A stretch of 64,000 nt of DNA, taken from positions 1-64,000 of the forward strand of contig ONTT01000009.1 of NCBI GenBank assembly GCA_900320865.1, in the 5' to 3' direction. Below the pieces are notes generated by a model that was not told the DNA's origin, did no database searches, and was given only the letters and a program-made list of their open reading frames with translations. Source of the DNA: an uncultured Bacteroidales bacterium (GTDB lineage Bacteria; Bacteroidota; Bacteroidia; Bacteroidales; Paludibacteraceae). Positions 42,770 through 52,152 of the stretch are shown here, piece after piece (within the stretch, counting starts at the first letter, position 1; each line of letters opens with the position of its first letter). The position numbers and the translations under genes are program-made.

Positions 42770-43807
42770 ATGAGCAAAGTCCTTTTGATTTCAACAGGCG
42801 GAACCATTACAATGGTTCGTGACAAAGCCTCCGGAGCACTTGTTCCGGCGGATATGGAGACCTTCAAAGCCTATATGCCGGAGCTTTTTTTAGCCGGTGA
42901 GATTCAGGTGGATATAGAGGCCTTCACTCCGCAGATCGACTCTTCAGATATCGGTCCTCAGATTTGGGAGCAGGTAGCGCGGATGGTAGTGAGCCATTAC
43001 GACGAATACGACGGATTTGTCGTGCTGCATGGTACGGATACGATGTCGTATTCGGCTTCGGCGCTCTCGTTCATGCTGGAGAACCTGAGTAAACCGGTTG
43101 TGTTCACGGGTTCTCAACTCCCCGTCGGAGTCCTTCGATCTGATGCGAAGGAAAATCTGCTGACGGCGATTGAGATAGCAGCAGCGAAGGATGAGGACGG
43201 CAATGCAATCGTGCCCGAAGTGACGATTTTTTTTGAGGACCGTCTCTTCCGTGCAAATCGTACTACGAAACGAAATGCAGAGCATTTTTCGGCGTTCAAC
43301 AGTTATAACTATCCGGCGCTTGCGAAAGCCGGTGTGCATATCACGTATCAACCGCATTTGGTGCATTATAGCGATTTGTCGCAACCGCTTCGTTTGCATA
43401 CAAAGTTCGATACCAATGTGGCTGTGCTGAAACTCTTCCCGGGTATTCAACCGGCTGTCGTACGCGCGGTATTGCGTACGCGCGGTTTAAAAGGAGTGGT
43501 ACTCGAGACCTTCGGTGCCGGTAATGCACCCAGCGATAAATGGTTGTATCGAGAACTCAAAGCTGCTGTAGAGAAGGGAATTATTATTGTCAACAAAACT
43601 CAGTGTAACACAGGTTCTGTAGAGATGGGCTTGTATGCCGTTTCGCTTAACCTCATGAAAGCCGGTGTGATCTCGGGCTATGATATCACGACCGAAGCGC
43701 TGCTGACGAAGATGATGTTGCTGCTGGGCGAGAACCCGGACGATACGGCCATCGTTCGCCGCTTGCTCGGAGAAGACTTATGTGGAGAAATAACAATAGA
43801 TAAATAG
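42770..43807 (+). CDS. ansA: Type I L-asparaginase
   Basis: This 345-aa cytoplasmic enzyme hydrolyses L-Asn to Asp and ammonia. The two catalytic threonines are in STGGTITM and HGTDTMSYS, and the Lys is in GVLRSDAKENLL. No signal peptide is present, fitting the cytoplasmic type I enzyme. It diverges from the atypical response regulator and is followed after 2 bp by the dipeptidase gene, so both probably form an amino-acid catabolic unit. Confidence 0.94.
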   Translation: MSKVLLISTGGTITMVRDKASGALVPADMETFKAYMPELFLAGEIQVDIEAFTPQIDSSDIGPQIWEQVARMVVSHYDEYDGFVVLHGTDTMSYSASALSFMLENLSKPVVFTGSQLPVGVLRSDAKENLLTAIEIAAAKDEDGNAIVPEVTIFFEDRLFRANRTTKRNAEHFSAFNSYNYPALAKAGVHITYQPHLVHYSDLSQPLRLHTKFDTNVAVLKLFPGIQPAVVRAVLRTRGLKGVVLETFGAGNAPSDKWLYRELKAAVEKGIIIVNKTQCNTGSVEMGLYAVSLNLMKAGVISGYDITTEALLTKMMLLLGENPDDTAIVRRLLGEDLCGEITIDK

Positions 43808-43809
43808 AT

Positions 43810-45255
43810 ATGAAAAATTTGGAACCCAAAGGCCTGTGGGAGAGTTTCTACAGCCTGACGCAGATTCCGCGTCCGAGCGGAAAACGCAAAGAGATTGCTG
43901 ATTTCTTAGTTAATTACGGTAAAAGCCTCGGTTTGGAGACGCTGCAGGATGAGATCGGCAACGTGCTCATTCGTAAACCGGCTTCACCGGGTATGGAGAA
44001 TCGTCCCGGTGTGATCCTCCAGGGCCACATGGATATGGTGCCCCAGAAGAACTCGGATAAAGCGTTCGATTTCGAGAAAGATTCTATCCAGGCGTATATC
44101 GAGGATAATGGCGAATGGGTAACGGCCGATGGTACAACGCTGGGCGCAGACAACGGTATCGGTGTGGCTACCGCCATGGCTATCCTGGCTGATAAGAATG
44201 CGGTTCATCCGCCGTTGGAGGCGTTCTTCACGGTCGATGAAGAAACCGGCATGTATGGAGCGAATGATCTCAAAGGCGGCTGGCTCAAAGGTAAATACCT
44301 GCTGAATCTGGACTCGGAGACCGAAGGCGAACTCTATGTAGGTTGCGCCGGAGGTATCGACGGCGAGGCGACTTTTAAATATCAGCCTGTAGAGACCGAA
44401 GAAGGTGATATCGCTCTGCGCGTTGAGATCAAGGGCTGCAAGGGCGGTCACTCGGGTTGCGATATTCACTTGCAGCGTGCGAATGCGATTAAGTTGCTCT
44501 TCCGCTTCCTCAAGGATGCAGTAGCGAACTTCGAGGCTCGCCTGGCGTGCGTAGAGGGCGGTAACATGCGTAATGCAATTCCGCGTGAAGCAGCAGCCGT
44601 CATCACTATTCCGGAGGAGAGTTATCAGGATCTGCAAGACCTGGTAGATCGCTATGAGGACTTGTTCTTGCGTGAGTACGATGGCGTAGAACCTGACTTG
44701 ACTTTCAAGGCTACCGAGGTAGAATGTCCGAAGACCGAGATGCCGGAAGACGTGCAGGATTTCCTCATTCACGCCATCACTCTCTGTCCGCACGGTGTCT
44801 ATCGTTTCATCCCGGAGATGCCGGATATCGTAGAGACGAGTAATAACCTCGCGATCATCGAGACCAAAGATAACCAAGTGAATGTAGTCTGCCTCACCCG
44901 TTCGAATGTAGAGAGCCGCAAAGAGGAACTGGCTTCGGTCATCCAGTCGGCTTTCTCGCTGGCTGGAGCAGAGATAAAATTCAGCGGTGCCTACCCGGGT
45001 TGGCAACCGAATTTCAAGAGCGGTTTGCTCAAGACGATGAAGGAGACTTACGTGAAGGAGTTCGGTAATGAACCGCGTATCGTAACCATCCACGCCGGCT
45101 TGGAGTGCGGCATCATTGGCTCGAAATACGAGGGCATGGAGATGATTTCCTTCGGCCCGACAATCGAGCATCCGCATAGCCCCGATGAGCGTGTGAATAT
45201 CGCTACGGTGCAGAAGTTCTACCGCTTCGTTCTCGCCGCTCTCAAGGCATTCTAA
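43810..45255 (+). CDS. pepD: Aminoacyl-histidine dipeptidase (M20 family)
   Basis: The 481-aa metallopeptidase has the di-zinc motifs QGHMDMVPQ, GADNGIG, VDEETGMYGA, LDSE and a late HSPDERV, with GLECG near the C-terminus. The lid domain spans about residues 190-380. It cleaves Xaa-His and other dipeptides in the cytoplasm. It is co-transcribed with ansA and followed by a strong bidirectional terminator. Confidence 0.95.
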   Translation: MKNLEPKGLWESFYSLTQIPRPSGKRKEIADFLVNYGKSLGLETLQDEIGNVLIRKPASPGMENRPGVILQGHMDMVPQKNSDKAFDFEKDSIQAYIEDNGEWVTADGTTLGADNGIGVATAMAILADKNAVHPPLEAFFTVDEETGMYGANDLKGGWLKGKYLLNLDSETEGELYVGCAGGIDGEATFKYQPVETEEGDIALRVEIKGCKGGHSGCDIHLQRANAIKLLFRFLKDAVANFEARLACVEGGNMRNAIPREAAAVITIPEESYQDLQDLVDRYEDLFLREYDGVEPDLTFKATEVECPKTEMPEDVQDFLIHAITLCPHGVYRFIPEMPDIVETSNNLAIIETKDNQVNVVCLTRSNVESRKEELASVIQSAFSLAGAEIKFSGAYPGWQPNFKSGLLKTMKETYVKEFGNEPRIVTIHAGLECGIIGSKYEGMEMISFGPTIEHPHSPDERVNIATVQKFYRFVLAALKAF

Positions 45256-45263
45256 ACAAAAAT

Positions 45264-45292
45264 CAGGCAGCCCGATCGGCTGCCTGTTTTTT
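45264..45292. terminator. Terminator of ansA-pepD (probably bidirectional)
   Basis: CAGGCAGCC-CGATC-GGCTGCCTG hairpin followed by six T. An A-run on the other side gives a T-tail for minus-strand transcripts of ctpA. Confidence 0.9.
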
Positions 45293-45308
45293 GTGTTATG
45301 ATCGTCCC

Positions 45309-45357
45309 CCTTTCACTTTTCCCCTTTCACCTTTCCCCTTTCACCTTTCACCTTTCA
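45309..45357. repeat. Heptamer repeat, seven units, at the ctpA stop
   Basis: CCTTTCA, CTTTTCC, CCTTTCA, CCTTTCC, CCTTTCA, CCTTTCA, CCTTTCA. The last unit contains the ctpA stop codon (45355-45357). Confidence 0.9.
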
Positions 45358-46965
45358 CTTCGAAAGAACCTCTACGGCTTTCTTCGTAATCTCGTCGTCG
45401 CGCTCGAAGAGCGGGAAGAAGCCTTCGTCGCCTAACATATCTCGTACGATATAGGCGTTCAGCAGACGAATCATCAACGGTTTGGACTTCGCAATCTCGG
45501 CTTCATTGGGTTCTACACCTTTGGCTTTGGCGAAGGCTACGAACTCGCGCAGGATATTCTGTTTCAGCAGATGCTGTTCCAGTGACTGCCAGTCCTTGAA
45601 TTTACTTAACTCTTTGCGATTCTTGTCCGTATATTGGTACGCAAACTGATAGGTGTACGCGAGGTTCACGCATTTGTTATACCATGGCGTGTTAAGCGTT
45701 GTGTCGCGTCCTACGAAGATATCCGGCATGATGCCTCCTCCGCCATGTACGATGCGGCCGGCTTTGGTGCGATAGGTCGTCGTATCCGCGAAATGAATAG
45801 AGTCCGCCGAATAGAACTCACCGTGCTCCCAGCGTTCCACCAGTTCCTTCTCGTAGTCGCCCTGTTCGCCTAAGGTATAAGGCTTCTGGATACAACGCCC
45901 CGAAGGTGTGTAATAACGGGCTACGGTCAGACGAATAGCACTGCCGTCATCGAACGGTAACTGCTGTTGCACAAGACCCTTTCCGAACGAACGACGTCCG
46001 ATGATTTGCGCCCGGTCATTATCTTGCATCGCACCGGCGAAGATCTCGCTGGCCGAAGCCGAGAAGTCGTCAATTAGCACGACAATAGGGGTGTCTTTGA
46101 ATCGTCCGCTACCGTCCGCTTTTGCTTCGAAGCGAGGATAGGCTTTACCCTCTGAATAGACGATCATATCGCCGCGCCTGAGGAACTCATTCGCCATACG
46201 GATCGCTTGGTCCATATATCCGCCGGAGTTCTCGCGCAGGTCGATGATATAACTGGTAGCTCCCTGTGCGCGAAGTTCCGCCAGAGCCGTGATGAACTCG
46301 CGATAGGTGGTCTCGCCGAATTTGTTAGCCCGTACGAAACCGATCTTCTTCCCTTTGCTCTCGATGACGAACTTCGCATCAACACTGGTGACGGGGATAT
46401 CACCGCGGGTGATGGTAAAATAGAGCATTTCCGGTGTCCCGGCACGCAGCACACCGATCTTTACCTGCGTTCCTTTCTCGCCGCGCAGGGTGCGCATCAC
46501 CTTTTCGTTATTGATCTTCTTGCCTACAAACAGACTGTCGTCCACGGTGATCAGTTTATCCCCTGCCAGCACACCGACACCTTCACTCGGACCGCCGGCA
46601 ATGACAGCTACGATACGTACGGTGTCTTGCTGGATCGTGAACTGCACACCGATGCCGGAGAACGAACCCGCTAACTCTGAGTTCACCATCTCCAAATCTT
46701 CTTTGGGGATATACGCCGAGTGGGGGTCAAGTTTTTTTACCAGCTCCGTCATCACCTCATCGGTGATGCTGTCGATGTTAAGCGAGTCAACGTACGCGTT
46801 CTCCATCAATTGCAGCAGACGGTCGATCTTCGTTTGCTCAAACTGCCAGGTCCCATTCTGATAAACGATGCGCTGCGCATTGGCTTTCTGGCTGAGCGAA
46901 ACACCAATTACAATCCCTAAGGCAACTGCCAGTACCGTAAGGGTAGGTAAGATGTACTTTTTCAT
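45355..46965 (-). CDS. ctpA: C-terminal processing peptidase (S41 family)
   Basis: This is a periplasmic or inner-membrane-anchored serine protease of about 536 aa. An N-terminal TM/signal anchor (about 4-24) is followed by a PDZ domain (around 90-165; GIGVQFTIQQ) and an S41 catalytic domain with the Ser in DDFSASASEIFAGAMQD and Lys in RSFGKGLVQQQLPF. The ATG at 46965 is the first before the hydrophobic anchor; the longer frame runs into the previous gene. Separated from the dCMP deaminase by a heptamer-repeat gap. Confidence 0.93.
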   Translation of the reverse strand: MKKYILPTLTVLAVALGIVIGVSLSQKANAQRIVYQNGTWQFEQTKIDRLLQLMENAYVDSLNIDSITDEVMTELVKKLDPHSAYIPKEDLEMVNSELAGSFSGIGVQFTIQQDTVRIVAVIAGGPSEGVGVLAGDKLITVDDSLFVGKKINNEKVMRTLRGEKGTQVKIGVLRAGTPEMLYFTITRGDIPVTSVDAKFVIESKGKKIGFVRANKFGETTYREFITALAELRAQGATSYIIDLRENSGGYMDQAIRMANEFLRRGDMIVYSEGKAYPRFEAKADGSGRFKDTPIVVLIDDFSASASEIFAGAMQDNDRAQIIGRRSFGKGLVQQQLPFDDGSAIRLTVARYYTPSGRCIQKPYTLGEQGDYEKELVERWEHGEFYSADSIHFADTTTYRTKAGRIVHGGGGIMPDIFVGRDTTLNTPWYNKCVNLAYTYQFAYQYTDKNRKELSKFKDWQSLEQHLLKQNILREFVAFAKAKGVEPNEAEIAKSKPLMIRLLNAYIVRDMLGDEGFFPLFERDDEITKKAVEVLSK

Positions 46966-46980
46966 ACCGACAAAATGATT

Positions 46981-47001
46981 ACTGAATACTGAATACTGAA
47001 T
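46981..47001. repeat. Heptamer repeat upstream of ctpA
   Basis: ACTGAAT three times exactly (46981-47001), followed by a degenerate ACT-rich copy, between the ctpA ATG and the deaminase stop. Confidence 0.9.
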
Positions 47002-47005
47002 ACTC

Positions 47006-47431
47006 CTACTGTTTACTGTCGTCCAGAAACTCCACCTCAATACCTGCGCGTTTGAGCAATTCTACGCCGTCCATCAGGCGATATTCTTCGCCATAAACAA
47101 CGCGTTTGATACCCGACTGGATGATTAACTTGGAGCACTCGAGGCATGGAGATGCGGTTACGTAGAGCGTAGCGCCGTCGGAACTGTTGTTGGAGCGTGC
47201 CACTTTGGTCAGGGCATTCGCCTCGGCGTGCAGTACGTACGGCTTGCTGACGTTATTCTCGTCCTCGCAGATATTCTCAAAGCCGGATGGTGTTCCATTG
47301 TAACCATCGGAGATGATCATTTGGTTTTTGACCAGCAGCGCACCTACTTTGCGGCGCACGCAGTAACTGTTCTCAGCCCACGTCCGCGCCATGCGCATGT
47401 AGAGATAGTCGCGTTTCTGTTGCTTATTCAT
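47006..47431 (-). CDS. dCMP/cytidine deaminase-family protein (ComEB-like)
   Basis: A 141-aa zinc deaminase. The catalytic motifs are HAEANAL (His and Glu) and SPCLECSK (two Cys). It starts with the YLYMRMARTWAENSYC helix typical of deoxycytidylate deaminases of the ComEB type, which feed dUMP to thymidylate synthesis. It lies between mpl and ctpA. Confidence 0.93.
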   Translation of the reverse strand: MNKQQKRDYLYMRMARTWAENSYCVRRKVGALLVKNQMIISDGYNGTPSGFENICEDENNVSKPYVLHAEANALTKVARSNNSSDGATLYVTASPCLECSKLIIQSGIKRVVYGEEYRLMDGVELLKRAGIEVEFLDDSKQ

Positions 47432-47434
47432 TTC

Positions 47435-47462
47435 TCTAAACTCTAAACTTTAAACTCTCAAC
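47435..47462. repeat. Heptamer repeat between mpl and deaminase genes
   Basis: TCTAAAC, TCTAAAC, TTTAAAC, TCTCAAC. The last unit overlaps the mpl stop codon (47458-47460). The unit is the same as at 41987-42014. Confidence 0.9.
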
Positions 47463-48792
47463 TAAGGAGTTGCGCAGCGAACTCCTTAATGTTTACTCCG
47501 TCGAACGTTCCCGAGGACATCATAAGGAGGGCGATGCCCTGAGGACTGACCACTGAAAACTGATCTCTGACGGCTTTCTGCAGTGCTTCGCTCTCGGTAA
47601 ATACTTCTACATTCTCCGTTCCGAATGCTTCTCGTACTTCTTCCTTCGTAATCGGCGTAAGACGCTTGTGCTCAATGACTTTCGGGTTGAAATAGACGTA
47701 CGCCACATCCGCCTCGGCCATGCAGCCTTTGTATTGCGGCAGGAAATCCGCCATGAGGGAAGAGAACGTGTGCAACTCCATGCAGGCGATCAGTTTTTTC
47801 TCCGGATAGCGCTCGCGCACGGCATTGATGGTCGCCTTCAGTTTGGACGGGCTGTGTGCAAAGTCTTTGTATGCCACGCTGTCGGCTGTCTCGCAGATCT
47901 TCTCCAGACGGTTAGAAGCACCGGTGAAAGTACTGATCTCGCGATAGAAATCATCCGGCGCCACACCGATACAATGGCAAGCTAACATCGCGGCCTGCAG
48001 GTTCTGCATATTATGCCGCCCGAATACCTGCATTTCCACCTTGCCTTCGTACGCATCGTACGGAATACAGGTAATATCTTTGCGAGCTCCTTCGGCAATA
48101 GCGCGCAGGTTCTCATCGCCCTTATACCAGATAAACGAGCCGTCAGGCTCTACACCTTCTATAAACTTTCTGAACGTTTCGACATATTCCGGGAAGGTGG
48201 GGAAGACATTGATATGATCCCAGGCGATGCCGGTGAGGATAGCTATATGCGGGTGGTACCAAAGGAATTTGGAACGCAGGTCGAGCGGGCTGGTCAAATA
48301 CTCATCTCCTTCAAAGACGGCGTACTTGGCAGTATCGCTGAGGCGTACCATTCGTTCGAATCCCTCTATCTGTGCGCCTACCATATAATCGGCTTCAATA
48401 CCGAGACGGTTGAGGACGTACAGGATCATCGAAGTGGTGGTCGTCTTACCGTGCGAGCCGCCTACTACGATACGGATCTTGTCCTTGGTCTGCTCGTACA
48501 GGTATTCGGGGAAGGAATAGATCTTGAGGCCCAATTCCCGTGCTTTTACCAGTTCGGGATTGTCTTCGCGGGCATGCATACCGAGGATAATTGCATCTAT
48601 ATCTTTGGTGATGCGCTCGGGGTGCCAACCCATCTCGTCGGGCAGCAGACCTGCTTCACGCAGATGAGTGAGGGCGGGATCGAAGATCTCGTCGTCCGAA
48701 CCCGTCACCTGGTATCCGGCCTTAGAAGCCACGGCGAGTGCTAAGTTATGCATCGCCGCGCCGCCTATAGCTATAAAGTGGATTCTGATCAT
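47458..48792 (-). CDS. mpl: UDP-N-acetylmuramate:tripeptide ligase (Mpl) / Mur ligase
   Basis: The 444-aa Mur ligase recycles murein tripeptide. It has the MurC-like N-terminal FIAIGGAAMHNLALA, the P-loop GSHGKTTTT, and the central GIAWDHINVFPTFPEY segment characteristic of Mpl rather than MurC. It overlaps the trigger factor gene by ATGA and is followed by a heptamer gap. Confidence 0.92.
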   Translation of the reverse strand: MIRIHFIAIGGAAMHNLALAVASKAGYQVTGSDDEIFDPALTHLREAGLLPDEMGWHPERITKDIDAIILGMHAREDNPELVKARELGLKIYSFPEYLYEQTKDKIRIVVGGSHGKTTTTSMILYVLNRLGIEADYMVGAQIEGFERMVRLSDTAKYAVFEGDEYLTSPLDLRSKFLWYHPHIAILTGIAWDHINVFPTFPEYVETFRKFIEGVEPDGSFIWYKGDENLRAIAEGARKDITCIPYDAYEGKVEMQVFGRHNMQNLQAAMLACHCIGVAPDDFYREISTFTGASNRLEKICETADSVAYKDFAHSPSKLKATINAVRERYPEKKLIACMELHTFSSLMADFLPQYKGCMAEADVAYVYFNPKVIEHKRLTPITKEEVREAFGTENVEVFTESEALQKAVRDQFSVVSPQGIALLMMSSGTFDGVNIKEFAAQLLS

Positions 48793-49874
48793 TTAAACAG
48801 TTTGTCGAAATCTTCCTGACTAACGGTCTTAGCCTCAACTTTTACAACGCCCTTCAGTGCCTCAAAGAGTTTGTCCTCTACGACGCGCTCAACGATGCCG
48901 CGCAACTGATTCTCGTTCTTCAGCATCTCCTGAGCGTAGCTTGTCAAGTGCTCGTCCTCAACGTTCATCAGGCCGTATTGCATGAATTGCATCTTTGCGA
49001 TACGTTTTGCGAAAGCTTCCACTTCCTCTTTCTGCACGTCGATCTTGTATTCCTTCATCAACTGGTCTTTGGCGAGTTGCCATTTCAGTTCGTCCAGCAT
49101 CTTCGGGAAATCCTTATCGAGTTCCTCTTGCGTCATCTTCTCGTTGGTAGCCAGTACCCAGCGTTTCAGGAAGTCCTCCGGGAAAGCGACCTTCTCCATC
49201 TTCTTCATGATAGCCTCTTTGGCATCAATGCCGAAGCGATATTTGCTCTCCTCAGCCAGGCTGCGAACGATATCCTCTTTGATGCGCTCGCGGAAGGCCT
49301 TCTCGTCCTTCGGAGCCTCGGCGCCATAAACCTTAGCGAACAACTCCGCATCTACGGCACAGGGTTTCACCTCTGCTTTCGTGCCCTTCTCTTTGTCTTC
49401 CGGGATATACTCGCCGAAGCGGTTGGTGTATGCCTCCACTTGTTTGTTGATCATCTCTTCCGTCGGTTCGATTGTGTACTCCGGCAGTTTGTTCTTGCCG
49501 TTCAGTTTGGCGTCGAACTCAGGAGCTACAGCGATGTCGAAGGCGAAGGTGAAGGTGTCCTCGTGGTCGAGGTCGATGTTCTTCGTCAACTCGTCATTCG
49601 GCAGCGGCTCACCTAATACTTGCAGTTTGTTCTCCTCGATGTGCTTCTGCAGGTTCTCGCCTACGAGTTTGTTCAGCACGTCAGCCAGGATACCCTTGCC
49701 GTACATTTTCTTAACCAAACCGGCAGGTACCATACCCGGACGGAAACCCGGCATCTGTGCTTTGTGACGCACTTCTTTCAGTTGCTTTGCAACTTCCTCC
49801 TGATAATCAGCCGGCTCCAAGGTCAGAGTCACTACGGTCATCAGGTCTTTCAATTCACTTTGTTCAATTTTCAT
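48789..49874 (-). CDS. tig: Trigger factor lacking the PPIase domain
   Basis: The ribosome-binding N-domain (residues 1 to about 110; signature GFRPGMVPAGLVKK) is followed directly by the C-terminal chaperone arms. After FGEYIPEDKEKG the sequence passes to CAVDAELFAKVYG, where a normal protein has about 85-100 residues of FKBP-type prolyl isomerase. Total length is 361 aa against about 430-450. The frame is clean, so this looks like a natural domain loss rather than decay. It acts on nascent chains at the ribosome exit. It overlaps mpl by ATGA and follows typA after a five-unit heptamer repeat. Confidence 0.92.
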   Translation of the reverse strand: MKIEQSELKDLMTVVTLTLEPADYQEEVAKQLKEVRHKAQMPGFRPGMVPAGLVKKMYGKGILADVLNKLVGENLQKHIEENKLQVLGEPLPNDELTKNIDLDHEDTFTFAFDIAVAPEFDAKLNGKNKLPEYTIEPTEEMINKQVEAYTNRFGEYIPEDKEKGTKAEVKPCAVDAELFAKVYGAEAPKDEKAFRERIKEDIVRSLAEESKYRFGIDAKEAIMKKMEKVAFPEDFLKRWVLATNEKMTQEELDKDFPKMLDELKWQLAKDQLMKEYKIDVQKEEVEAFAKRIAKMQFMQYGLMNVEDEHLTSYAQEMLKNENQLRGIVERVVEDKLFEALKGVVKVEAKTVSQEDFDKLFK

Positions 49875-49883
49875 AACTATAAT

Positions 49884-49918
49884 TTTTCAATTTTCAATTT
49901 TCAATTTTCAATTTTCAA
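49884..49918. repeat. Heptamer repeat between typA and tig
   Basis: TTTTCAA five times in perfect tandem, 10 bp upstream of the tig start codon. Confidence 0.95.
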
Positions 49919-49930
49919 ATGCGCGAAGCG

Positions 49931-51745
49931 CTATGCTCTTCCTGCACGCTTTCTTTCGAGCTCGTCTAGAATGATCTTGCGGATTCGCATCGCGTGCGGC
50001 GTAACTTCTACGTACTCATCCTCTTTGATATACTCCAGCGCCTCTTCGAGACTCATGCGAACAGGTGGCGGTAATACAGCCTTATCGTCTGCGCTCTTCG
50101 AACGCATGTTGGTCAACTTCTTGCTCTTCGTGACGTTGATCACGATATCGCCTTCCTTCGCGTTCTCGCCCACTACCTGCCCGGCATACACCTCTTCTTG
50201 CGGGTCGATGAAGAACTTACCGCGGTCTTGCAGTTTATCCAAGGCATAGGCATATGCTGTGCCGGCTTCCATCGCGATGAGCGATCCGTTGGTACGCTTC
50301 ACGATCTCGCCTTTCCACGGTTGGTACTCCAGGAAGCGGTGCGCCATGATAGCCTCACCGGCCGATACGTTCATCACGTAAGTACGCATACCCATGATGC
50401 CGCGGCTCGGGATAGTGAACTCCAGGTGTACGCGGTCGTTGACCATCTCCATCTTCGTCATCTCACCTTTGTGGGTGCTGACGAACTCGATGATTTTGCC
50501 CGAGCACTCTTCCGGCGTGTTGACTGTCAGACTCTCTACCGGTTCGCATTTGACGCCGTCGATCTCTTTGATGATCACCTGCGGCTGACCTACCTGCAGT
50601 TCGTATCCTTCGCGACGCATGGTCTCGATGAGAACCGACAAGTGCAGCACGCCTCGACCATACACGCGCCATGACGATTCTTCTGCACCCTTCTCTACGC
50701 GCAACGCCAGGTTCTTCTCCAGCTCTTTGTTGAGACGGTCCTGGATGTGACGGCTGGTCACAAACTTACCGTCTTGACCGAAGAACGGACTGTCGTTGAT
50801 GCAGAAGGTCATACTCATCGTCGGCTCGTCGATAGCAATCGGCTTCAGCGGTTCAGGATTTTCGGCATCGCAAATCGTGTCGCCGATCTCAAATCCGTCA
50901 ATACCGATGAGCGCACAGATATCGCCGTTCTTCACAAGGTCGGTCTTCACGTGACCCATACCGGAGAATGTATGCAGCTCTTTGATCTTGGTCTTCACCA
51001 TTGAGCCGTCTTTCTTGGCGAGCGTTACGGTCTGGCCGTCTTTCAACTCACCGCGATGCAGACGACCGATCGCGATACGGCCTACATAACTGTTGTAGTC
51101 CAGACTTGTAATCAACATCTGCGGCGTACCCGGATTCTCCTCCGGCGCCGGGATGTACTCGATGATCGCGTCCATCAGGTCGGTGAGATCCGTCTTCGGC
51201 TTACGCCAGTCGGTACTCATCCAGCCTTGTTTGGCACTACCGTACAGCGTCTGGAAATCCAACTGGTCATCCGTCGCATTGAGGTTACACATCAGGTCGA
51301 ATACCTCTTCCTGCACCTCGTCCGGGCGACAGTTCAGTTTATCCACTTTGTTGATTACTACGATAGGCTTCAGACCGATCTCCAAGGCTTTCTGCAGCAC
51401 AAATCGTGTCTGCGGCATCGCGCCTTCGAAGGCATCTACCAGCAGCAGCACGCCGTCCGCCATGTTCAGCACGCGCTCCACTTCGCCGCCGAAGTCCGCG
51501 TGCCCCGGAGTGTCAATGATGTTAATCTTCGTACCTTTGTATTCGATCGCCACGTTCTTGGCGAGAATCGTAATACCGCGTTCGCGCTCCAGGTCGTTGT
51601 TATCCAGAATCAATTCTTTCGGCTGATCGTTGAATTCCGACCGCTGTTGACTCACTACATGAGCCGTGTACAGCATCTTATCGACCAGTGTTGTTTTACC
51701 GTGGTCGACGTGCGCAATAATGGCTATATTTCTAATATTTTGCAT
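49931..51745 (-). CDS. typA: Translational GTPase TypA/BipA
   Basis: A ribosome-associated GTPase of about 604 aa: G1 [10 protein letters not shown]3 [16 protein letters not shown]4 NKVDKLNC, then EF-G-like domains and the C-terminal BipA domain ([12 protein letters not shown]). The ATG at 51745 is chosen because the longer frame starts inside the leader and lacks family homology. It heads a five-gene operon, typA-tig-mpl-deaminase-ctpA, from the promoter at 51.8 kb. Confidence 0.96.
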   Translation of the reverse strand: MQNIRNIAIIAHVDHGKTTLVDKMLYTAHVVSQQRSEFNDQPKELILDNNDLERERGITILAKNVAIEYKGTKINIIDTPGHADFGGEVERVLNMADGVLLLVDAFEGAMPQTRFVLQKALEIGLKPIVVINKVDKLNCRPDEVQEEVFDLMCNLNATDDQLDFQTLYGSAKQGWMSTDWRKPKTDLTDLMDAIIEYIPAPEENPGTPQMLITSLDYNSYVGRIAIGRLHRGELKDGQTVTLAKKDGSMVKTKIKELHTFSGMGHVKTDLVKNGDICALIGIDGFEIGDTICDAENPEPLKPIAIDEPTMSMTFCINDSPFFGQDGKFVTSRHIQDRLNKELEKNLALRVEKGAEESSWRVYGRGVLHLSVLIETMRREGYELQVGQPQVIIKEIDGVKCEPVESLTVNTPEECSGKIIEFVSTHKGEMTKMEMVNDRVHLEFTIPSRGIMGMRTYVMNVSAGEAIMAHRFLEYQPWKGEIVKRTNGSLIAMEAGTAYAYALDKLQDRGKFFIDPQEEVYAGQVVGENAKEGDIVINVTKSKKLTNMRSKSADDKAVLPPPVRMSLEEALEYIKEDEYVEVTPHAMRIRKIILDELERKRAGRA

Positions 51746-51801
51746 AGGCTTGTATATATATGTCATGTACGCATATGCGCACATTCATGCAATTTAGCCG
51801 A

Positions 51802-51833
51802 CAAAAGTACTGCTTTTTTTCGATATACGCAAA
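51802..51833 (-). promoter_or_regulatory. Promoter of typA operon
   Basis: On the minus strand TTTG (51833-51830), 20 bp, TACTTTTG (51809-51802), with extended TTTGCGTATAT and the shared GAAAAAAAGCAG spacer end. Between 51834 and 52008 only AT-rich DNA is seen. Confidence 0.85.
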
Positions 51834-52008
51834 TTTTTGCCCCTAAAATCACAAAATTTCTTATTTTGAACCGTTTTTGGGATTAAGAGTACGCCTGTTA
51901 AGAAAAACCGAATATTTTGACATTTTATCGTAAAATCCGTATAAAAAATAATATTTTGTCAACTGAAATCAACAATTTGTAGAATTTTAGCACTTTTTTG
52001 TGCAAATA

Positions 52009-52040
52009 TTTGGCAGATTCATCAAAAGGCAGTAATTTTG
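52009..52040 (+). promoter_or_regulatory. Promoter of the structured leader / miniprotein
   Basis: TTTG (52009-52012), 20 bp, TAATTTTG (52033-52040). The -33 extension differs from the other promoters. Confidence 0.8.
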
Positions 52041-52042
52041 CA

Positions 52043-52120
52043 CCGTTTTTCGATGACGCCTGCTCTCAAGGTACGCGAAAACACGCGGGATGCCCACGCA
52101 TTGGCGCGAACGAAAAACGG
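52043..52120 (+). ncRNA. Structured 5' leader (candidate riboswitch-like or regulatory RNA)
   Basis: A perfect 10-bp stem CCGTTTTTCG/CGAAAAACGG closes the element. Inside are CGCC/GGCG and an apical CGCG-AAAACA-CGCG hairpin, with other G-C-rich segments. It begins at about the transcription start and ends about 32 nt before the miniprotein ATG. I could not match it to a riboswitch class I know. Confidence 0.55.
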
Positions 52121-52152
52121 TATTAGTCTTAATTATGGAAAGGAAACTAACT

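Noticed and set aside
43984..45177. 397-codon open frame antisense to pepD
   Set aside because: The plus-strand pepD product is unmistakable; the antisense frame has no recognisable domain or promoter.
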